From: Demequina silvatica
Lineage (GTDB): Bacteria > Actinomycetota > Actinomycetes > Actinomycetales > Demequinaceae
DNA: 64,000 nucleotides
Direction of reading: 5' to 3'
Assembly (NCBI RefSeq): GCF_000971215.1
Contig: NZ_BBMA01000003.1
Span: 124,001-188,000 of the forward strand
Translations under genes and position numbers: made by a program
In this document: positions 52,891 to 62,353 of the stretch, piece after piece
Position numbering within the stretch: the stretch's first letter is position 1
Layout of the letters: every line of letters starts with the position of its first letter
Notes under the pieces: generated by a model
What the model saw: the letters and a program-made list of their open reading frames with translations, nothing else
Database searches by the model: none
What the model was told of the DNA's origin: nothing

Positions 52891-53237
52891 GCGCGCTGAG
52901 ACCGGGCGTCCCCGTCGACCTGCACGCCGTCACCATCGAGACCGAGCCGGTCGAGCCCGGCCTCGTGGAGTCCGGCGCCCCCGTCGCGGGGGCCGCTGCG
53001 CTCGCCGAGGTGGGCGAGGTCGAGGTGGGCGTGTGGGAGATGACGCCCGGCGTCGCCACCGACGTCGAGGCGGACGAGGTGTTCGTGGTGCTGTCCGGGC
53101 GCGCCACCATCGAGTACCTGGAGCCCGCGCTGCCCACGGCCGAGATCGGTCCCGGATCGATGGTGTGGCTCCAAGAGGGCATGCAGACCCGGTGGACCGT
53201 CACGGAGACGCTGCGGAAGGTCTACGTCGCGGGGTAG
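52887..53237 (+). CDS. Cupin-domain protein
   Basis: A 116-residue single-domain cupin (PF05899-like). VGVWEMTPGVATDVEADEVFVVLSGRATIEY gives the first motif and GSMVWLQEGMQTRWTV the second. Metal-binding histidines are replaced, as in the (S)-ureidoglycine-aminohydrolase-like cupins often paired with amine oxidases. It is translationally coupled to the oxidoreductase and probably assists the same pathway. Role not established. Confidence 0.8.
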   Translation: MSALRPGVPVDLHAVTIETEPVEPGLVESGAPVAGAAALAEVGEVEVGVWEMTPGVATDVEADEVFVVLSGRATIEYLEPALPTAEIGPGSMVWLQEGMQTRWTVTETLRKVYVAG

Positions 53238-53252
53238 GCGCGGGCGCCGCGG

Positions 53253-54878
53253 TCAGTCGCGCGCGCCGGGCCGCGACAGCAGCGCCACGTGCAGCGCGGT
53301 CTGCGTCTCGCCGTCCTCGAGGTCCACGCCCAGCAGCGTCTCGATGAGCTCGAGCCGCTGGTAGAACACGGATCGTGACAGGTGGGCTGCGCGCGCGGCC
53401 GCGGTGCGGTTGCCCGGGTGGGCGAGCGCCGCGCGGAGGACCCGCTGGAGGTCGCCGGACGTCCGCTGGTCGTGCTCGACGATGGGGGAGAGCACCCGCT
53501 CGCCGTGGTCGAGCAGGCGGTGGTCGTCGCGCAGCGAGCTGAGGAGGCGCGCGAGCGGCCGCCGCTCCACCCACAGCACGGTGCCGGAGGCGGGCTCGCC
53601 CGCGTTGTCGATCGCCTCGTGCAGCGCGAGGGTCGCGCCGTCGACGTCGCGCGCCTCGCGGCCCACCGCGATCGCGATGCGGCCGCCGTCGCGGAGCGCG
53701 CGCTGGAGGGCCGCCGTGGCGGCCTCGTCGAGGGGACGATGCGCGGGCAGGGACAGCAGCACCACCGTCAGCGCCGCTCCGGTCCGGGAGGGCATGGCGA
53801 GCGCGCGGGCGCGTCCGCCGGCGGCGAGCGCCCACGCCTCGATCTCGGCTGGCGACGGCTCGGAGCCGCGCAGCGCGAGGCCGTACAGGAGGCGCCCCTC
53901 GACGGGCACGCCGGCGGCCTCGAGCCTCGCGGCCATCGCCTCGGGCGTGGCGAAGCGTCCCGCGAGCAGCGGGTCGAGCACGTGGCGGCGTGCGATGGTC
54001 GCCCACTCGTCGCGGCCGCCGTCCGCGAGCCGGCCGAGCGCCAGCGCGATCGCGCCCTGGCTCAGCACGTTCGCGCGGCCCGCCGGGTGCGCGGGCCCGG
54101 GCAGCGCGACCAGCGAGCCCCAGCGCTTGCCGCGCGCGTCGACGGGAACCACCAGCCAGCCCTCCTCGCCGTGCGTCTCCGCCTGCTGGTCGCGGTGGGC
54201 GGCGCGCGAGCGGCGCTCCCAGTCGGCCAGCACGGTCTGCTCGGACCCGGCCGGGATCTCCGCGATGAGCGCCTCGTGGGCAAGGCTCTCGAGCACCACG
54301 GGCGCGCCCAGCGCGCGGGCGAGCTCGCGGACCACGTGGTCGGCGGGCGCGCCGCGCAGCGCGAGCGAGGTGAACACCTCGCGGACCTCGTCGCGAGCGC
54401 GCAGGGCCGCCATCTGCCCGGCGATGATGCGGCCGTGACCCGCCTCGGTGACGGACACGAACCGCACCTCGCGGTGCAGCACCACCAGGGCGAGGCCGCG
54501 GCTCTCCGCGGCGGCGCGGACGGCCGCCGGCAGGGCGTCGTACCGCGTGCCGAGCTCGAGCACCAGGCAGGACACCCCCACGTCCGCCAGGCTGTCCACG
54601 AACTCCCCGAGCGCCGCATCGTCCTCGGGCCACGCCGTGCCCATCGACAGCACCAGCTCGCGGCCCTCGAGCATGCGGGCGATGTCGCCGCGCTCCGAGG
54701 TGTGGATCCACCGCACGGGCGCCTCCAGGGCGGCGCCGCCGACCACCACCTCGGGCAGGCCCGCGCGGAACGCGGGGTCCTCCAGCAGCTCCGCCACGGT
54801 GGGCAGCGCGGCGAGCGCGGTACCGGCCGGACGATGTGTCGGTCCCGGGGTGAGATGACGACGTTCCGAGGGCTCCAT
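53253..54878 (-). CDS. PucR-family transcriptional regulator
   Basis: A 541-residue regulator. The N-terminal PucR ligand domain (about 28-150, PTVAELLEDPAFRAGLPEVVVGG and SERGDIARMLEGRELVLSMG) is followed by a GGDEF-like middle region and a C-terminal HTH (HPGNRTAAARAAHLSRSVFYQRLELIETLLGVDL). PucR proteins activate purine, GABA and beta-alanine catabolic genes in response to a metabolite. It is divergent from mmsA, whose transcription it probably controls, and convergent to the cupin gene. Confidence 0.93.
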   Translation of the reverse strand: MEPSERRHLTPGPTHRPAGTALAALPTVAELLEDPAFRAGLPEVVVGGAALEAPVRWIHTSERGDIARMLEGRELVLSMGTAWPEDDAALGEFVDSLADVGVSCLVLELGTRYDALPAAVRAAAESRGLALVVLHREVRFVSVTEAGHGRIIAGQMAALRARDEVREVFTSLALRGAPADHVVRELARALGAPVVLESLAHEALIAEIPAGSEQTVLADWERRSRAAHRDQQAETHGEEGWLVVPVDARGKRWGSLVALPGPAHPAGRANVLSQGAIALALGRLADGGRDEWATIARRHVLDPLLAGRFATPEAMAARLEAAGVPVEGRLLYGLALRGSEPSPAEIEAWALAAGGRARALAMPSRTGAALTVVLLSLPAHRPLDEAATAALQRALRDGGRIAIAVGREARDVDGATLALHEAIDNAGEPASGTVLWVERRPLARLLSSLRDDHRLLDHGERVLSPIVEHDQRTSGDLQRVLRAALAHPGNRTAAARAAHLSRSVFYQRLELIETLLGVDLEDGETQTALHVALLSRPGARD

Positions 54879-54963
54879 CGGGCCATCGTATGTGTGAATC
54901 TGAGTGCCATCGCACCGCTACCCGCGTCCGGCAGAGTGTCCGGCGCGTTCCGAGAGGAGAACC

Positions 54964-56451
54964 GTGAGCCTGATCCGTCACCACGTCGCAGGTGAGGCCG
55001 CCGGCGCCGGCGAGCGCACCGGCCAGGTCTGGAACCCCGCGACCGGAGAGGTGGTCGCCGAGGTCGCGTACGCCTCGGTCGCCGAGGTCGAGGCGGCCAT
55101 CGCCGCCGCCAAGGCCGCGCTGCCCGCCTGGCGTGCGACGGGCCTGATCAAGCGCGCGGACGTGTTCTTCCGCCTGCGTCACCTCCTGATCGAGCGTCAG
55201 GACGAGCTCGCCGCGATCATCACGCGCGAGCACGGCAAGGTCCTCTCCGACGCGAAGGGCGAGATCAGCCGCGGCATCGAGAACGTCGAGTTCGCCGCGG
55301 GCCTGGTGCACCACCTCAAGGGCGAGCACTCGGAGCAGGTCGCGCGCGGCGTCGACGTGCACTCCACCAAGCAGCCCGTGGGCGTGGTCGGCTGCATCAC
55401 CCCGTTCAACTTCCCCGTGATGGTGCCGCTGTGGATGGCGGCCTCCGCCATCGCGTGCGGCAACACCGTGGTCCTCAAGCCGTCCGAGAAGGACCCCTCG
55501 GCGTCGCTGTTCCTCGCCGCGCTGTTCGAGGAGGCGGGCCTGCCCGCGGGCGTCCTCAACGTGGTCCACGGAGACAAGGTCGCGGTCGACACCCTGCTCG
55601 ACTCGCCCGACGTGCGCGCCGTCTCCTTCGTCGGCTCGACCCCGGTCGCCCGCGCCATCTACGAGCGCGGCACCGCGAACGGCAAGCGCGTCCAAGCGCT
55701 CGGCGGCGCGAAGAACCACATGATCGTCATGCCCGACGCGGACCTCGACGCCGCCGCCGACGCCGCGGTCTCCGCCGCCTACGGCTCCGCGGGCGAGCGC
55801 TGCATGGCGATCTCCGTCCTCGTGCCCGTGGGCGAGGAGACGGCCGATGCGCTGGTCGCCAAGGTCGCCGAGCGCATGGCGACGCTCACCATCGGCGACG
55901 GCACCGACCCGGCCTCGGAGATGGGCCCCCTCATCACGCGCGAGCACCGCGACAAGGTCGCCTCGTACGTCACCGGCGCCGCCGCCGAGGGCGCGACCGT
56001 GGTGGTCGACGGCACCACCCAGGAGTTCGCGGGCGACGGTTTCTTCGTGGGCACGTCGCTGGTGGATCACGCGAAGCCGGGCATGAAGGTCTACGACGAC
56101 GAGATCTTCGGCCCCGTGCTCGCGGTGACTCGCGCATCGTCCTACGACGAGGCCGTGGCCCTGGTCAACGCGAACCAGTTCGCGAACGGCACCGCGATCT
56201 TCACCCGCGACGGCGCCACCGCTCGCGCGTTCGAGATCGACATCGAGGTGGGCATGGTGGGCGTCAACGTGCCGCTGCCCGTGCCGATCGGCGCGTACTC
56301 GTTCGGCGGCTGGAAGAGCTCGCTGTTCGGCGACTCGCACATCTACGGCCCCGAGTCCATCCACTTCTACACGCGGAGCAAGGTGGTGACGACTCGCTGG
56401 CCGGAGCCCAGTGAGTCGCAGATCGACCTCGGCTTCCCGAGCAACCACTGA
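54964..56451 (+). CDS. mmsA: CoA-acylating methylmalonate/malonate-semialdehyde dehydrogenase
   Basis: A 495-residue aldehyde dehydrogenase. CITPFNFPVMVPLWM, the catalytic Cys280 in GSAGERCMAIS and GGAKNHMIVMPDAD are signatures of MmsA, which makes acetyl- or propionyl-CoA from malonate- or methylmalonate-semialdehyde without a general-base glutamate (Gly-Gly-Ala-Lys-Asn replaces ELGG). GTG 54964 has GAGGAG upstream. With the next gene it forms a complete beta-alanine degradation pair. A 10-mer at 56133 encodes Ala-Ser-Ser. Confidence 0.95.
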   Translation: MSLIRHHVAGEAAGAGERTGQVWNPATGEVVAEVAYASVAEVEAAIAAAKAALPAWRATGLIKRADVFFRLRHLLIERQDELAAIITREHGKVLSDAKGEISRGIENVEFAAGLVHHLKGEHSEQVARGVDVHSTKQPVGVVGCITPFNFPVMVPLWMAASAIACGNTVVLKPSEKDPSASLFLAALFEEAGLPAGVLNVVHGDKVAVDTLLDSPDVRAVSFVGSTPVARAIYERGTANGKRVQALGGAKNHMIVMPDADLDAAADAAVSAAYGSAGERCMAISVLVPVGEETADALVAKVAERMATLTIGDGTDPASEMGPLITREHRDKVASYVTGAAAEGATVVVDGTTQEFAGDGFFVGTSLVDHAKPGMKVYDDEIFGPVLAVTRASSYDEAVALVNANQFANGTAIFTRDGATARAFEIDIEVGMVGVNVPLPVPIGAYSFGGWKSSLFGDSHIYGPESIHFYTRSKVVTTRWPEPSESQIDLGFPSNH

Positions 56452-56462
56452 GAGGCGGGTCC

Positions 56463-57824
56463 ATGAGCATCGAGCAGGACGCCATGACGGGCGCGGAGGC
56501 GCGCGTGCGCGCCGACGACCGCGGCCACGTGTTCCACTCGTGGAGCGCGCAGGGGATGATCGACCCGCTGCCCGTCGCCGGCGGCGCGGGCTCCGAGTTC
56601 TGGGACTACGCGGGCAACCGCTACCTCGACTTCGGCTCGCAGCTGGTCAACCTCAACCTGGGCCATCAGCACCCCGACCTCATCGAGGCCATCGAGAAGC
56701 AGGCGCGCACCCTCGCGACCATCCAGCCGTCCTTCGCGAACGACGTGCGCGGCGAGCTCGCGCGCCTCATCACGGATGTGGCGGGGGAGCGCTTCACCAA
56801 GGTCTTCTTCACGAACGGCGGCGCGGACGCGAACGAGAACGCCGTGCGCATGGCCCGCCTGGTGACGGGTAAGCGCAAGGTGCTCGCGATGTACCGCAGC
56901 TACCACGGCAACACCACCACCGCGATCTCGCTCACGGGCGACCCGCGCCGCTGGCCCAACGAGCCCGCGGACGGGTCCGTGGTGCACTTCTTCGGGCCGT
57001 ACCTGTACCGCTCGGCGTTCCATGCGACCACGCCCGAGGAGGAGACGGCGCGCGCGCTCGAGCACCTCGAGCAGACCATCGTGCTCGAGGGGGCGTCGAC
57101 CATCGGCGCGATCGTCCTCGAGACCGTGGTGGGCACCAACGGCGTGCTCGTGCCGCCGCCGGGGTACCTCGCGGGCGTGCGGGCGCTGTGCGACAAGTAC
57201 GGGATCGTCTACATCGCCGACGAGGTCATGGTGGGCTTCGGCCGCACCGGCGAGTGGTTCGCGTTCCAGGGCCACGGCGTCGAGCCGGACCTCATCACCT
57301 TCGCGAAGGGCGTCAACTCGGGCTACGTGCCGCTGGGCGGCGTGGTGATCTCCGCGGAGATCGCGGCGGCGTTCGACGAGCGTGCGTTCCCCGGCGGCCT
57401 CACGTACTCGGGGCACCCGCTCGCGTGCGCCCCCGGCGTCGCGACGTTCGAGGTGTTCCGCAGGGACGGCATCCTCGAACGGGTGAAGGACCTCGGGTCG
57501 CGCGTGATCGAGCCGACCGTCCGCGGCTGGCTCGAGTCGCACCCGTGCGTGGGCGAGGTGCGCGGCACCGGCCTGTTCTGGGCGATCGAGCTGGTCCGCG
57601 ACCGCGAGACCCGCGAGCCGCTGGTGCCGTTCAACGCCGCGGGCGCGGACGCCGCCCCCATGGGCGTGTTCGCGAAGGCGTGCAAGGACTCCGGCCTGTG
57701 GCCGTTCGTGCACTTCAACCGCACCCACATCGCGCCGCCGCTCGTCATCACCGAGGCCGAGCTCCGGCGCGGCCTCGCCGTCATCGACGGCGCGCTGAGC
57801 GAGATCGACGCGCTCATCGCCTGA
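56463..57824 (+). CDS. Class III aminotransferase, probable beta-alanine/omega-amino acid transaminase
   Basis: A 453-residue PLP enzyme. FFTNGGADANENAVRMARL, YRSYHGNTT, DEVMVGFGRTGEWF and Lys282 in FAKGVNSGYVPLGG mark an omega-aminotransferase. It lies 11 bases after mmsA with a GAGGCGGG ribosome site, so the two are co-expressed. It plausibly converts beta-alanine to malonate semialdehyde, which MmsA oxidises to acetyl-CoA. Beta-alanine arises from pyrimidine breakdown, which fits the salvage genes at the left end. Aspartate-family or putrescine use cannot be excluded. Confidence 0.88.
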   Translation: MSIEQDAMTGAEARVRADDRGHVFHSWSAQGMIDPLPVAGGAGSEFWDYAGNRYLDFGSQLVNLNLGHQHPDLIEAIEKQARTLATIQPSFANDVRGELARLITDVAGERFTKVFFTNGGADANENAVRMARLVTGKRKVLAMYRSYHGNTTTAISLTGDPRRWPNEPADGSVVHFFGPYLYRSAFHATTPEEETARALEHLEQTIVLEGASTIGAIVLETVVGTNGVLVPPPGYLAGVRALCDKYGIVYIADEVMVGFGRTGEWFAFQGHGVEPDLITFAKGVNSGYVPLGGVVISAEIAAAFDERAFPGGLTYSGHPLACAPGVATFEVFRRDGILERVKDLGSRVIEPTVRGWLESHPCVGEVRGTGLFWAIELVRDRETREPLVPFNAAGADAAPMGVFAKACKDSGLWPFVHFNRTHIAPPLVITEAELRRGLAVIDGALSEIDALIA

Positions 57825-57853
57825 GGGCGCCCGCGGCGGGGCGGCCGGCTCGG

Positions 57854-59371
57854 TCAGTCGAGCAGCCCCGCCGCGCGCAGCGCCGCCCACACCTGGGCGC
57901 GGCCGGCCACCGTGGCGAGGTCCTGGCCGAGCAGCTCCTGCGCGGCCGCGAGCCGCGCGCGCACCGTGTGGCGGTGCACCCCCAGCGCCCGCGCCGCCGC
58001 GTCGTGCGCGCAGTCCGCGGCGAACCACGCCGCCACCGTGGGCACCAGCTCGGTGCCCTGCTCCTCGTCGTGACGGGCGAGCGGCTCGAGCGCCGCGCGC
58101 GCGACCGTGCGCGCCTGAGGCCCGTCGAGCAGCGTGAGCACCCCGGCCCCCGGCAGGTCCGCGAAGCGTGTCACGGGACCGGTGCGCCGTTCGCGCGCCG
58201 TGCGGGCCTGCACCAGCGCCTCGGCGACCGCGTCGAGCCGCGCGGGCGCGGACAGGCCGACCGTGCCGCCGTGGCGCAGCACCAGCTCGTCCACCAAGGA
58301 GGCGTCCTCCTCCGCGAGCACCATCACCAGGTCGCCGTGCCGCTGCGCGTGCAGCACCGGCACGCCGCGGGTGTCCAGCCACCGGCCGGCGCCGCCCACG
58401 GAGGCGAGCCGCTCGTCCGCGACGGCGACCACCACGGGCGCTGCGGGCAGGGGCGAGCCCGAGGCGGCGGCCACGGCGGCGGCCAGCGGGACGTCCCCGC
58501 GGGTGAGCGCCTCGAGGATCCCGGCCGCGAGCGCGTCGCGGGCGAGCTCGAGGTCCTGGCGCTGCTCCAGGGCGAGCGCCGCCATCGCGACCACCGTGGT
58601 CACCACGGCCCGCTGCTGCTCGTCGAGCTCGTCCGCGGCGATCGCGAGCACCGCGCGCAGCCGCCCGCGCTGGCCGAGCGTCTGCAGCTGGAAGTCGCGG
58701 TCGCCGGCCGTGACGCCGGACGTCGCCTGCACTCCGCGCACCAGCATCGCGCCCGCGTGATGCTCGAGCGCCGTCACCGTCGCCGCGTCCACCCCGCCGC
58801 CGGGGTGCTCATGGAGGAGCGCGTCCGCGTCGACCAGGCCCACCCAGGCGCCCAGGCGTCGGGCGAGCTCGGCAAGCATGGCCTTGAGCCCGTCGGGGCG
58901 CAGCGCCGCGACCGCGACGGCGCGCTGAGCCTCGAGGGCCCAGGTGCGGCGCTCGTACGCGACCGCGGCGAGCGCCTCCGCGTTCGCGCGGGCGAGCGCG
59001 ATGAACGGGGTGTCGTAGGGCACCTCCCACAGGGGCAGGCGCGCGTCCTCGCATGCGGCGATCAGCGCCTCGGGGATGCCGGAGCGCACGACCTCGGTGC
59101 CGAAGCCGAGACCCAGCATCCCCGACCGTGCCAGGCGCTTCACGTAGGCGGTGTACGCCTTGGGGCTGTCGCCCGCATCGCGGAACTGTGTGCCCGTGGT
59201 GAGCAGCACCATGCCGCCCGCGAGGAACGGCGTGGGATCCAGCAGGTCGGAGCTGTGCACCCAGCGGACGGTCGCGTCGAGAGCGCCCGGTGTCACGGCG
59301 TCCTCCGGGGTGGCGAGACGCAGCTTGAGCTCGGGGCGCGCGAGCAGCGCGCGAATCGTCGGTGACGCCAT
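57854..59371 (-). CDS. PucR-family transcriptional regulator (second)
   Basis: A 505-residue regulator with an N-terminal PucR domain (TIRALLARPELKLRLATPEDAVTPGALDATVRWVHSSDL, split here for length) and a C-terminal HTH (AHDAAARALGVHRHTVRARLAAAQELLGQDL). It is divergent from gabT across a 92-base gap and presumably governs the gabT-gabD genes. Distinct from the PucR at 53253: shorter, with a different middle region. Confidence 0.92.
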   Translation of the reverse strand: MASPTIRALLARPELKLRLATPEDAVTPGALDATVRWVHSSDLLDPTPFLAGGMVLLTTGTQFRDAGDSPKAYTAYVKRLARSGMLGLGFGTEVVRSGIPEALIAACEDARLPLWEVPYDTPFIALARANAEALAAVAYERRTWALEAQRAVAVAALRPDGLKAMLAELARRLGAWVGLVDADALLHEHPGGGVDAATVTALEHHAGAMLVRGVQATSGVTAGDRDFQLQTLGQRGRLRAVLAIAADELDEQQRAVVTTVVAMAALALEQRQDLELARDALAAGILEALTRGDVPLAAAVAAASGSPLPAAPVVVAVADERLASVGGAGRWLDTRGVPVLHAQRHGDLVMVLAEEDASLVDELVLRHGGTVGLSAPARLDAVAEALVQARTARERRTGPVTRFADLPGAGVLTLLDGPQARTVARAALEPLARHDEEQGTELVPTVAAWFAADCAHDAAARALGVHRHTVRARLAAAQELLGQDLATVAGRAQVWAALRAAGLLD

Positions 59372-59403
59372 GCCGCGAGCCTGCCACTGTGGACAGTCGA
59401 GCG

Positions 59404-59413
59404 CAACACGTTG
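59404..59413. promoter_or_regulatory. Candidate PucR operator between pucR2 and gabT
   Basis: CAAC-AC-GTTG dyad in the middle of the 92-base divergent gap, with the gabT -10 box 38 bases downstream. Position suits a regulator site; the sequence match to known PucR boxes is not established. Confidence 0.35.
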
Positions 59414-59450
59414 TACGCGGCGGCGGGTGGTCGAGCCGCGTGAACCGTCC

Positions 59451-59456
59451 TAGCGT
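59451..59456 (+). promoter_or_regulatory. Leaderless -10 box for gabT
   Basis: TAGCGT seven bases before ATG 59464. Confidence 0.5.
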
Positions 59457-59463
59457 CGCACCC

Positions 59464-60840
59464 ATGACCACCCTCGACATCGCCGCCGACGGCGCGCCCT
59501 CGATCTCCGGCGGACCCGCGCTCGCGCAGGAGCGCCGGCTCGTCACCGCGATCCCCGGACCGCGCTCGCAGGAGCTGCTCGACCGCAAGGCGGCGGCCGT
59601 CGCCAAGGGCGTGGGCCACACCGCCCCGATCGCCGCGGTCGCCGCGGGCGGCGGCGTGGTGCTCGACGCGGACGGCAACTCTCTCATCGACCTCGGCTCC
59701 GGCATTGCCGTCACCTCGGTGGGCAACGCCCACCCCAAGGTGGTCGAGGCGGTGCAGCGTCAGGCCGCGCAGTTCACCCACACGTGCTTCATGGTGTCGC
59801 CCTACGAGGGCTACGTCGCGGTCGCCGAGGCGCTCAACCGCCTCACCCCGGGCGACTTCGAGAAGAAGTCCGCGCTGTTCAACTCCGGCGCCGAGGCCGT
59901 CGAGAACGCCGTGAAGATCGCACGCAAGTTCACCAAGCGCCAGGCGGTGGTCGCATTCGACCACGCGTACCACGGTCGCACCAACCTCACCATGGCGCTC
60001 ACCGCGAAGTCGATGCCGTACAAGAGCGGCTTCGGACCCTTCGCGTCCGAGGTCTACCGCGCGCCCATGTCCTACCCGTACCGCGACGGCCTCACCGGTC
60101 CGGACGCGGCCGCCAAGGCGATCTCCGTGATCGAGAAGCAGGTGGGTGCGGACAACCTGGCCGCCGTCATCATCGAGCCCATCCAGGGCGAGGGCGGCTT
60201 CATCGTGCCCGCGGCCGGCTTCCTGCCCGCGATCGCCGACTGGTGCGCGGCCAACGGCGTGGTCCTCATCTCGGACGAGGTCCAGTCGGGCTTCGCCCGC
60301 ACCGGCGCGATGTTCGCGTCCGAGCACTTCGGCTTCACCCCCGACCTGGTCACCACCGCCAAGGGCATCGCCGGCGGGCTCCCGCTGGCCGCCGTCACCG
60401 GACGCGCGGACATCATGGACGCGGCCCACGCGGGCGGCCTGGGCGGCACGTACGGCGGCAACCCGATCGCGTGCGCCGCCGCGCTCGCCTCCATCGACGC
60501 GTTCGAGACCGAGGGCTTCGTGGAGCGGGCCGCCGAGCTCGGCGCCCTCATGCTGAGCCGCCTGGGCGCGCTCCAGGCCGAGGACCCCCGCGTGGGCGAC
60601 GTGCGCGGCCTGGGCGCGATGATCGCGATCGAGCTGGTCGACCCCGCGACGCAGGCCCCCGACGCGGCGCTCGCCGGCGCCGTCGCCCGGCGGTGCATCG
60701 CCGAGGGCGTGATCGTGCTCACGTGCGGCACATACGGCAACGTCCTGCGCTTCCTGCCGCCGCTCAGCATCGGGGACGCGCTCCTGAACGAGGGCCTCGA
60801 CGTGGTCGCCGCCGCGCTCGCCGCGGAGGTGTCGGCATGA
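59464..60840 (+). CDS. gabT: 4-aminobutyrate aminotransferase
   Basis: A 458-residue class III transaminase converting GABA to succinate semialdehyde. LFNSGAEAVENAVKIAR, the cofactor loop DEVQSGFARTG and Lys300 in TTAKGIAGGLPLAAVTG match GabT closely, as do MVSPYEGYVAVAEALN and IIEPIQGEGGF. It overlaps gabD as ATGA. GABA could come from putrescine through the oxidase encoded at 51502 or from the environment. Confidence 0.94.
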   Translation: MTTLDIAADGAPSISGGPALAQERRLVTAIPGPRSQELLDRKAAAVAKGVGHTAPIAAVAAGGGVVLDADGNSLIDLGSGIAVTSVGNAHPKVVEAVQRQAAQFTHTCFMVSPYEGYVAVAEALNRLTPGDFEKKSALFNSGAEAVENAVKIARKFTKRQAVVAFDHAYHGRTNLTMALTAKSMPYKSGFGPFASEVYRAPMSYPYRDGLTGPDAAAKAISVIEKQVGADNLAAVIIEPIQGEGGFIVPAAGFLPAIADWCAANGVVLISDEVQSGFARTGAMFASEHFGFTPDLVTTAKGIAGGLPLAAVTGRADIMDAAHAGGLGGTYGGNPIACAAALASIDAFETEGFVERAAELGALMLSRLGALQAEDPRVGDVRGLGAMIAIELVDPATQAPDAALAGAVARRCIAEGVIVLTCGTYGNVLRFLPPLSIGDALLNEGLDVVAAALAAEVSA

Positions 60841-62303
60841 CCGCCACCGCCGAGCGCACCCTGCTCGACTCCGTCCCCACCTCCCTGTACGTCGGGGGAG
60901 AGTGGACCGACGCATCGTCCGCGGGCACGTTCGACGTGCTCGACCCCTCCACGGGCGACGTGCTCGCCTCGATCGCCGACGCGACGCCCGAGGACGCCCG
61001 CCGCGCCCTCGACGCGGCCGTCGCCGCGCAGGACGCGTGGGCCGCGACCGCGCCCCGCGTCCGCTCCGACATCCTGCGCCGCGCGTTCGACCTGGTGCGC
61101 GAGCGCACCGAGGACTTCGCGCTGCTGATGACGCTCGAGATGGGCAAGCCGCTCGCGGAGGCCCGCGGCGAGGTCGCGTACGGCAACGAGTTCCTGCGCT
61201 GGTTCTCCGAGGAGGCCGTCCGCATCACGGGCCGCTACGGCTCCAACCCTGAGGGCACGGGGTCCATGGTGGTCTCGCAGCGCCCCGTCGGGCCGTGCTA
61301 CCTCATCACGCCGTGGAACTTCCCGCTCGCGATGGCGACCCGCAAGATCGCCCCCGCGCTCGCCGCCGGCTGCACGGTGGTGGTGAAGCCCGCCGCGCTC
61401 ACGCCGCTCACCACGCTGCTGCTCGCGAGCGTGCTCGAGGAGGCCGGCGTCCCCGCCGGCGTGGTCAACGTCATCACCACCACGCACTCGAGCGCGGTCA
61501 CGGCGCCGATCATCTCCGACCCGCGCCTGCGCAAGCTGTCCTTCACCGGCTCGACCGAGGTGGGCCGCGCGCTCATCAAGCAGGCCGCCGACGGCGTGCT
61601 GCGCGTCTCGATGGAGCTGGGCGGCAACGCCCCGTTCCTCGTGTTCGAGGACGCCGACCTGGACAAGGCCGTCGAGGGCGCGCTCATGGCCAAGTTCCGC
61701 AACATCGGCCAGGCCTGCACCGCGGCCAACCGTTTCATCGTGCACGCGTCCGTCGCGGACGAGTTCGCGCGCCGCGTCACCGAGCGCGTCGCAGCGATGC
61801 GCGTGGGACGCGGCACCGAGGACGGCGTCACCATCGGCCCGCTCATCGACGACCGCGCCGTCGCGACGTCGCTCGCGCTCGTGGACGATGCGGTGGCCAA
61901 GGGCGCCGTGCTCGCCACCGGCGGCGCGGCGATCGAGGGCGTGGGCTCGTTCATCGAGCCCACCGTGCTCACGGGCGTCCAGCCGGGCTCCGAGATCCTG
62001 TCGACCGAGATCTTCGGCCCCGTGCTCGCGATCGCGACCTTCGAGACCGAGGAGCAGGCCATCGCGCTCGCGAACTCCACCGAGTACGGGCTCGTGTCCT
62101 ACGCCTATACCAGCGATCTTGCCCGCGGGCAGCGGCTGATCGACCGGCTCGACACCGGCATGATGGGCCTCAACGCCGGCGTGGTGTCCAACGCCGCCGC
62201 GCCGTTCGGCGGCGTCAAGCAGTCCGGGATCGGCCGCGAGGGCGGCGCCGAGGGCATCCACGAGTACCTCTCGACCAAGTACACCCTGATTCCGCACGGC
62301 TGA
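60837..62303 (+). CDS. gabD: Succinate-semialdehyde dehydrogenase (NAD(P)+)
   Basis: A 488-residue aldehyde dehydrogenase. TPWNFPLAMATRKIAPALAAG, the base Glu in MELGGNAPF and the nucleophile Cys294 in GQACTAANRF are all conserved in GabD. Oxidises the gabT product to succinate. Two 10-mer copies (60911, 61883) encode Ala-Ser-Ser and Asp-Asp-Ala. Confidence 0.94.
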   Translation: MTATAERTLLDSVPTSLYVGGEWTDASSAGTFDVLDPSTGDVLASIADATPEDARRALDAAVAAQDAWAATAPRVRSDILRRAFDLVRERTEDFALLMTLEMGKPLAEARGEVAYGNEFLRWFSEEAVRITGRYGSNPEGTGSMVVSQRPVGPCYLITPWNFPLAMATRKIAPALAAGCTVVVKPAALTPLTTLLLASVLEEAGVPAGVVNVITTTHSSAVTAPIISDPRLRKLSFTGSTEVGRALIKQAADGVLRVSMELGGNAPFLVFEDADLDKAVEGALMAKFRNIGQACTAANRFIVHASVADEFARRVTERVAAMRVGRGTEDGVTIGPLIDDRAVATSLALVDDAVAKGAVLATGGAAIEGVGSFIEPTVLTGVQPGSEILSTEIFGPVLAIATFETEEQAIALANSTEYGLVSYAYTSDLARGQRLIDRLDTGMMGLNAGVVSNAAAPFGGVKQSGIGREGGAEGIHEYLSTKYTLIPHG

Positions 62304-62353
62304 GCGCCCGCCCGGCCCCCGCATCGTCCATCAGCACCAACCCAAGGAGAGTC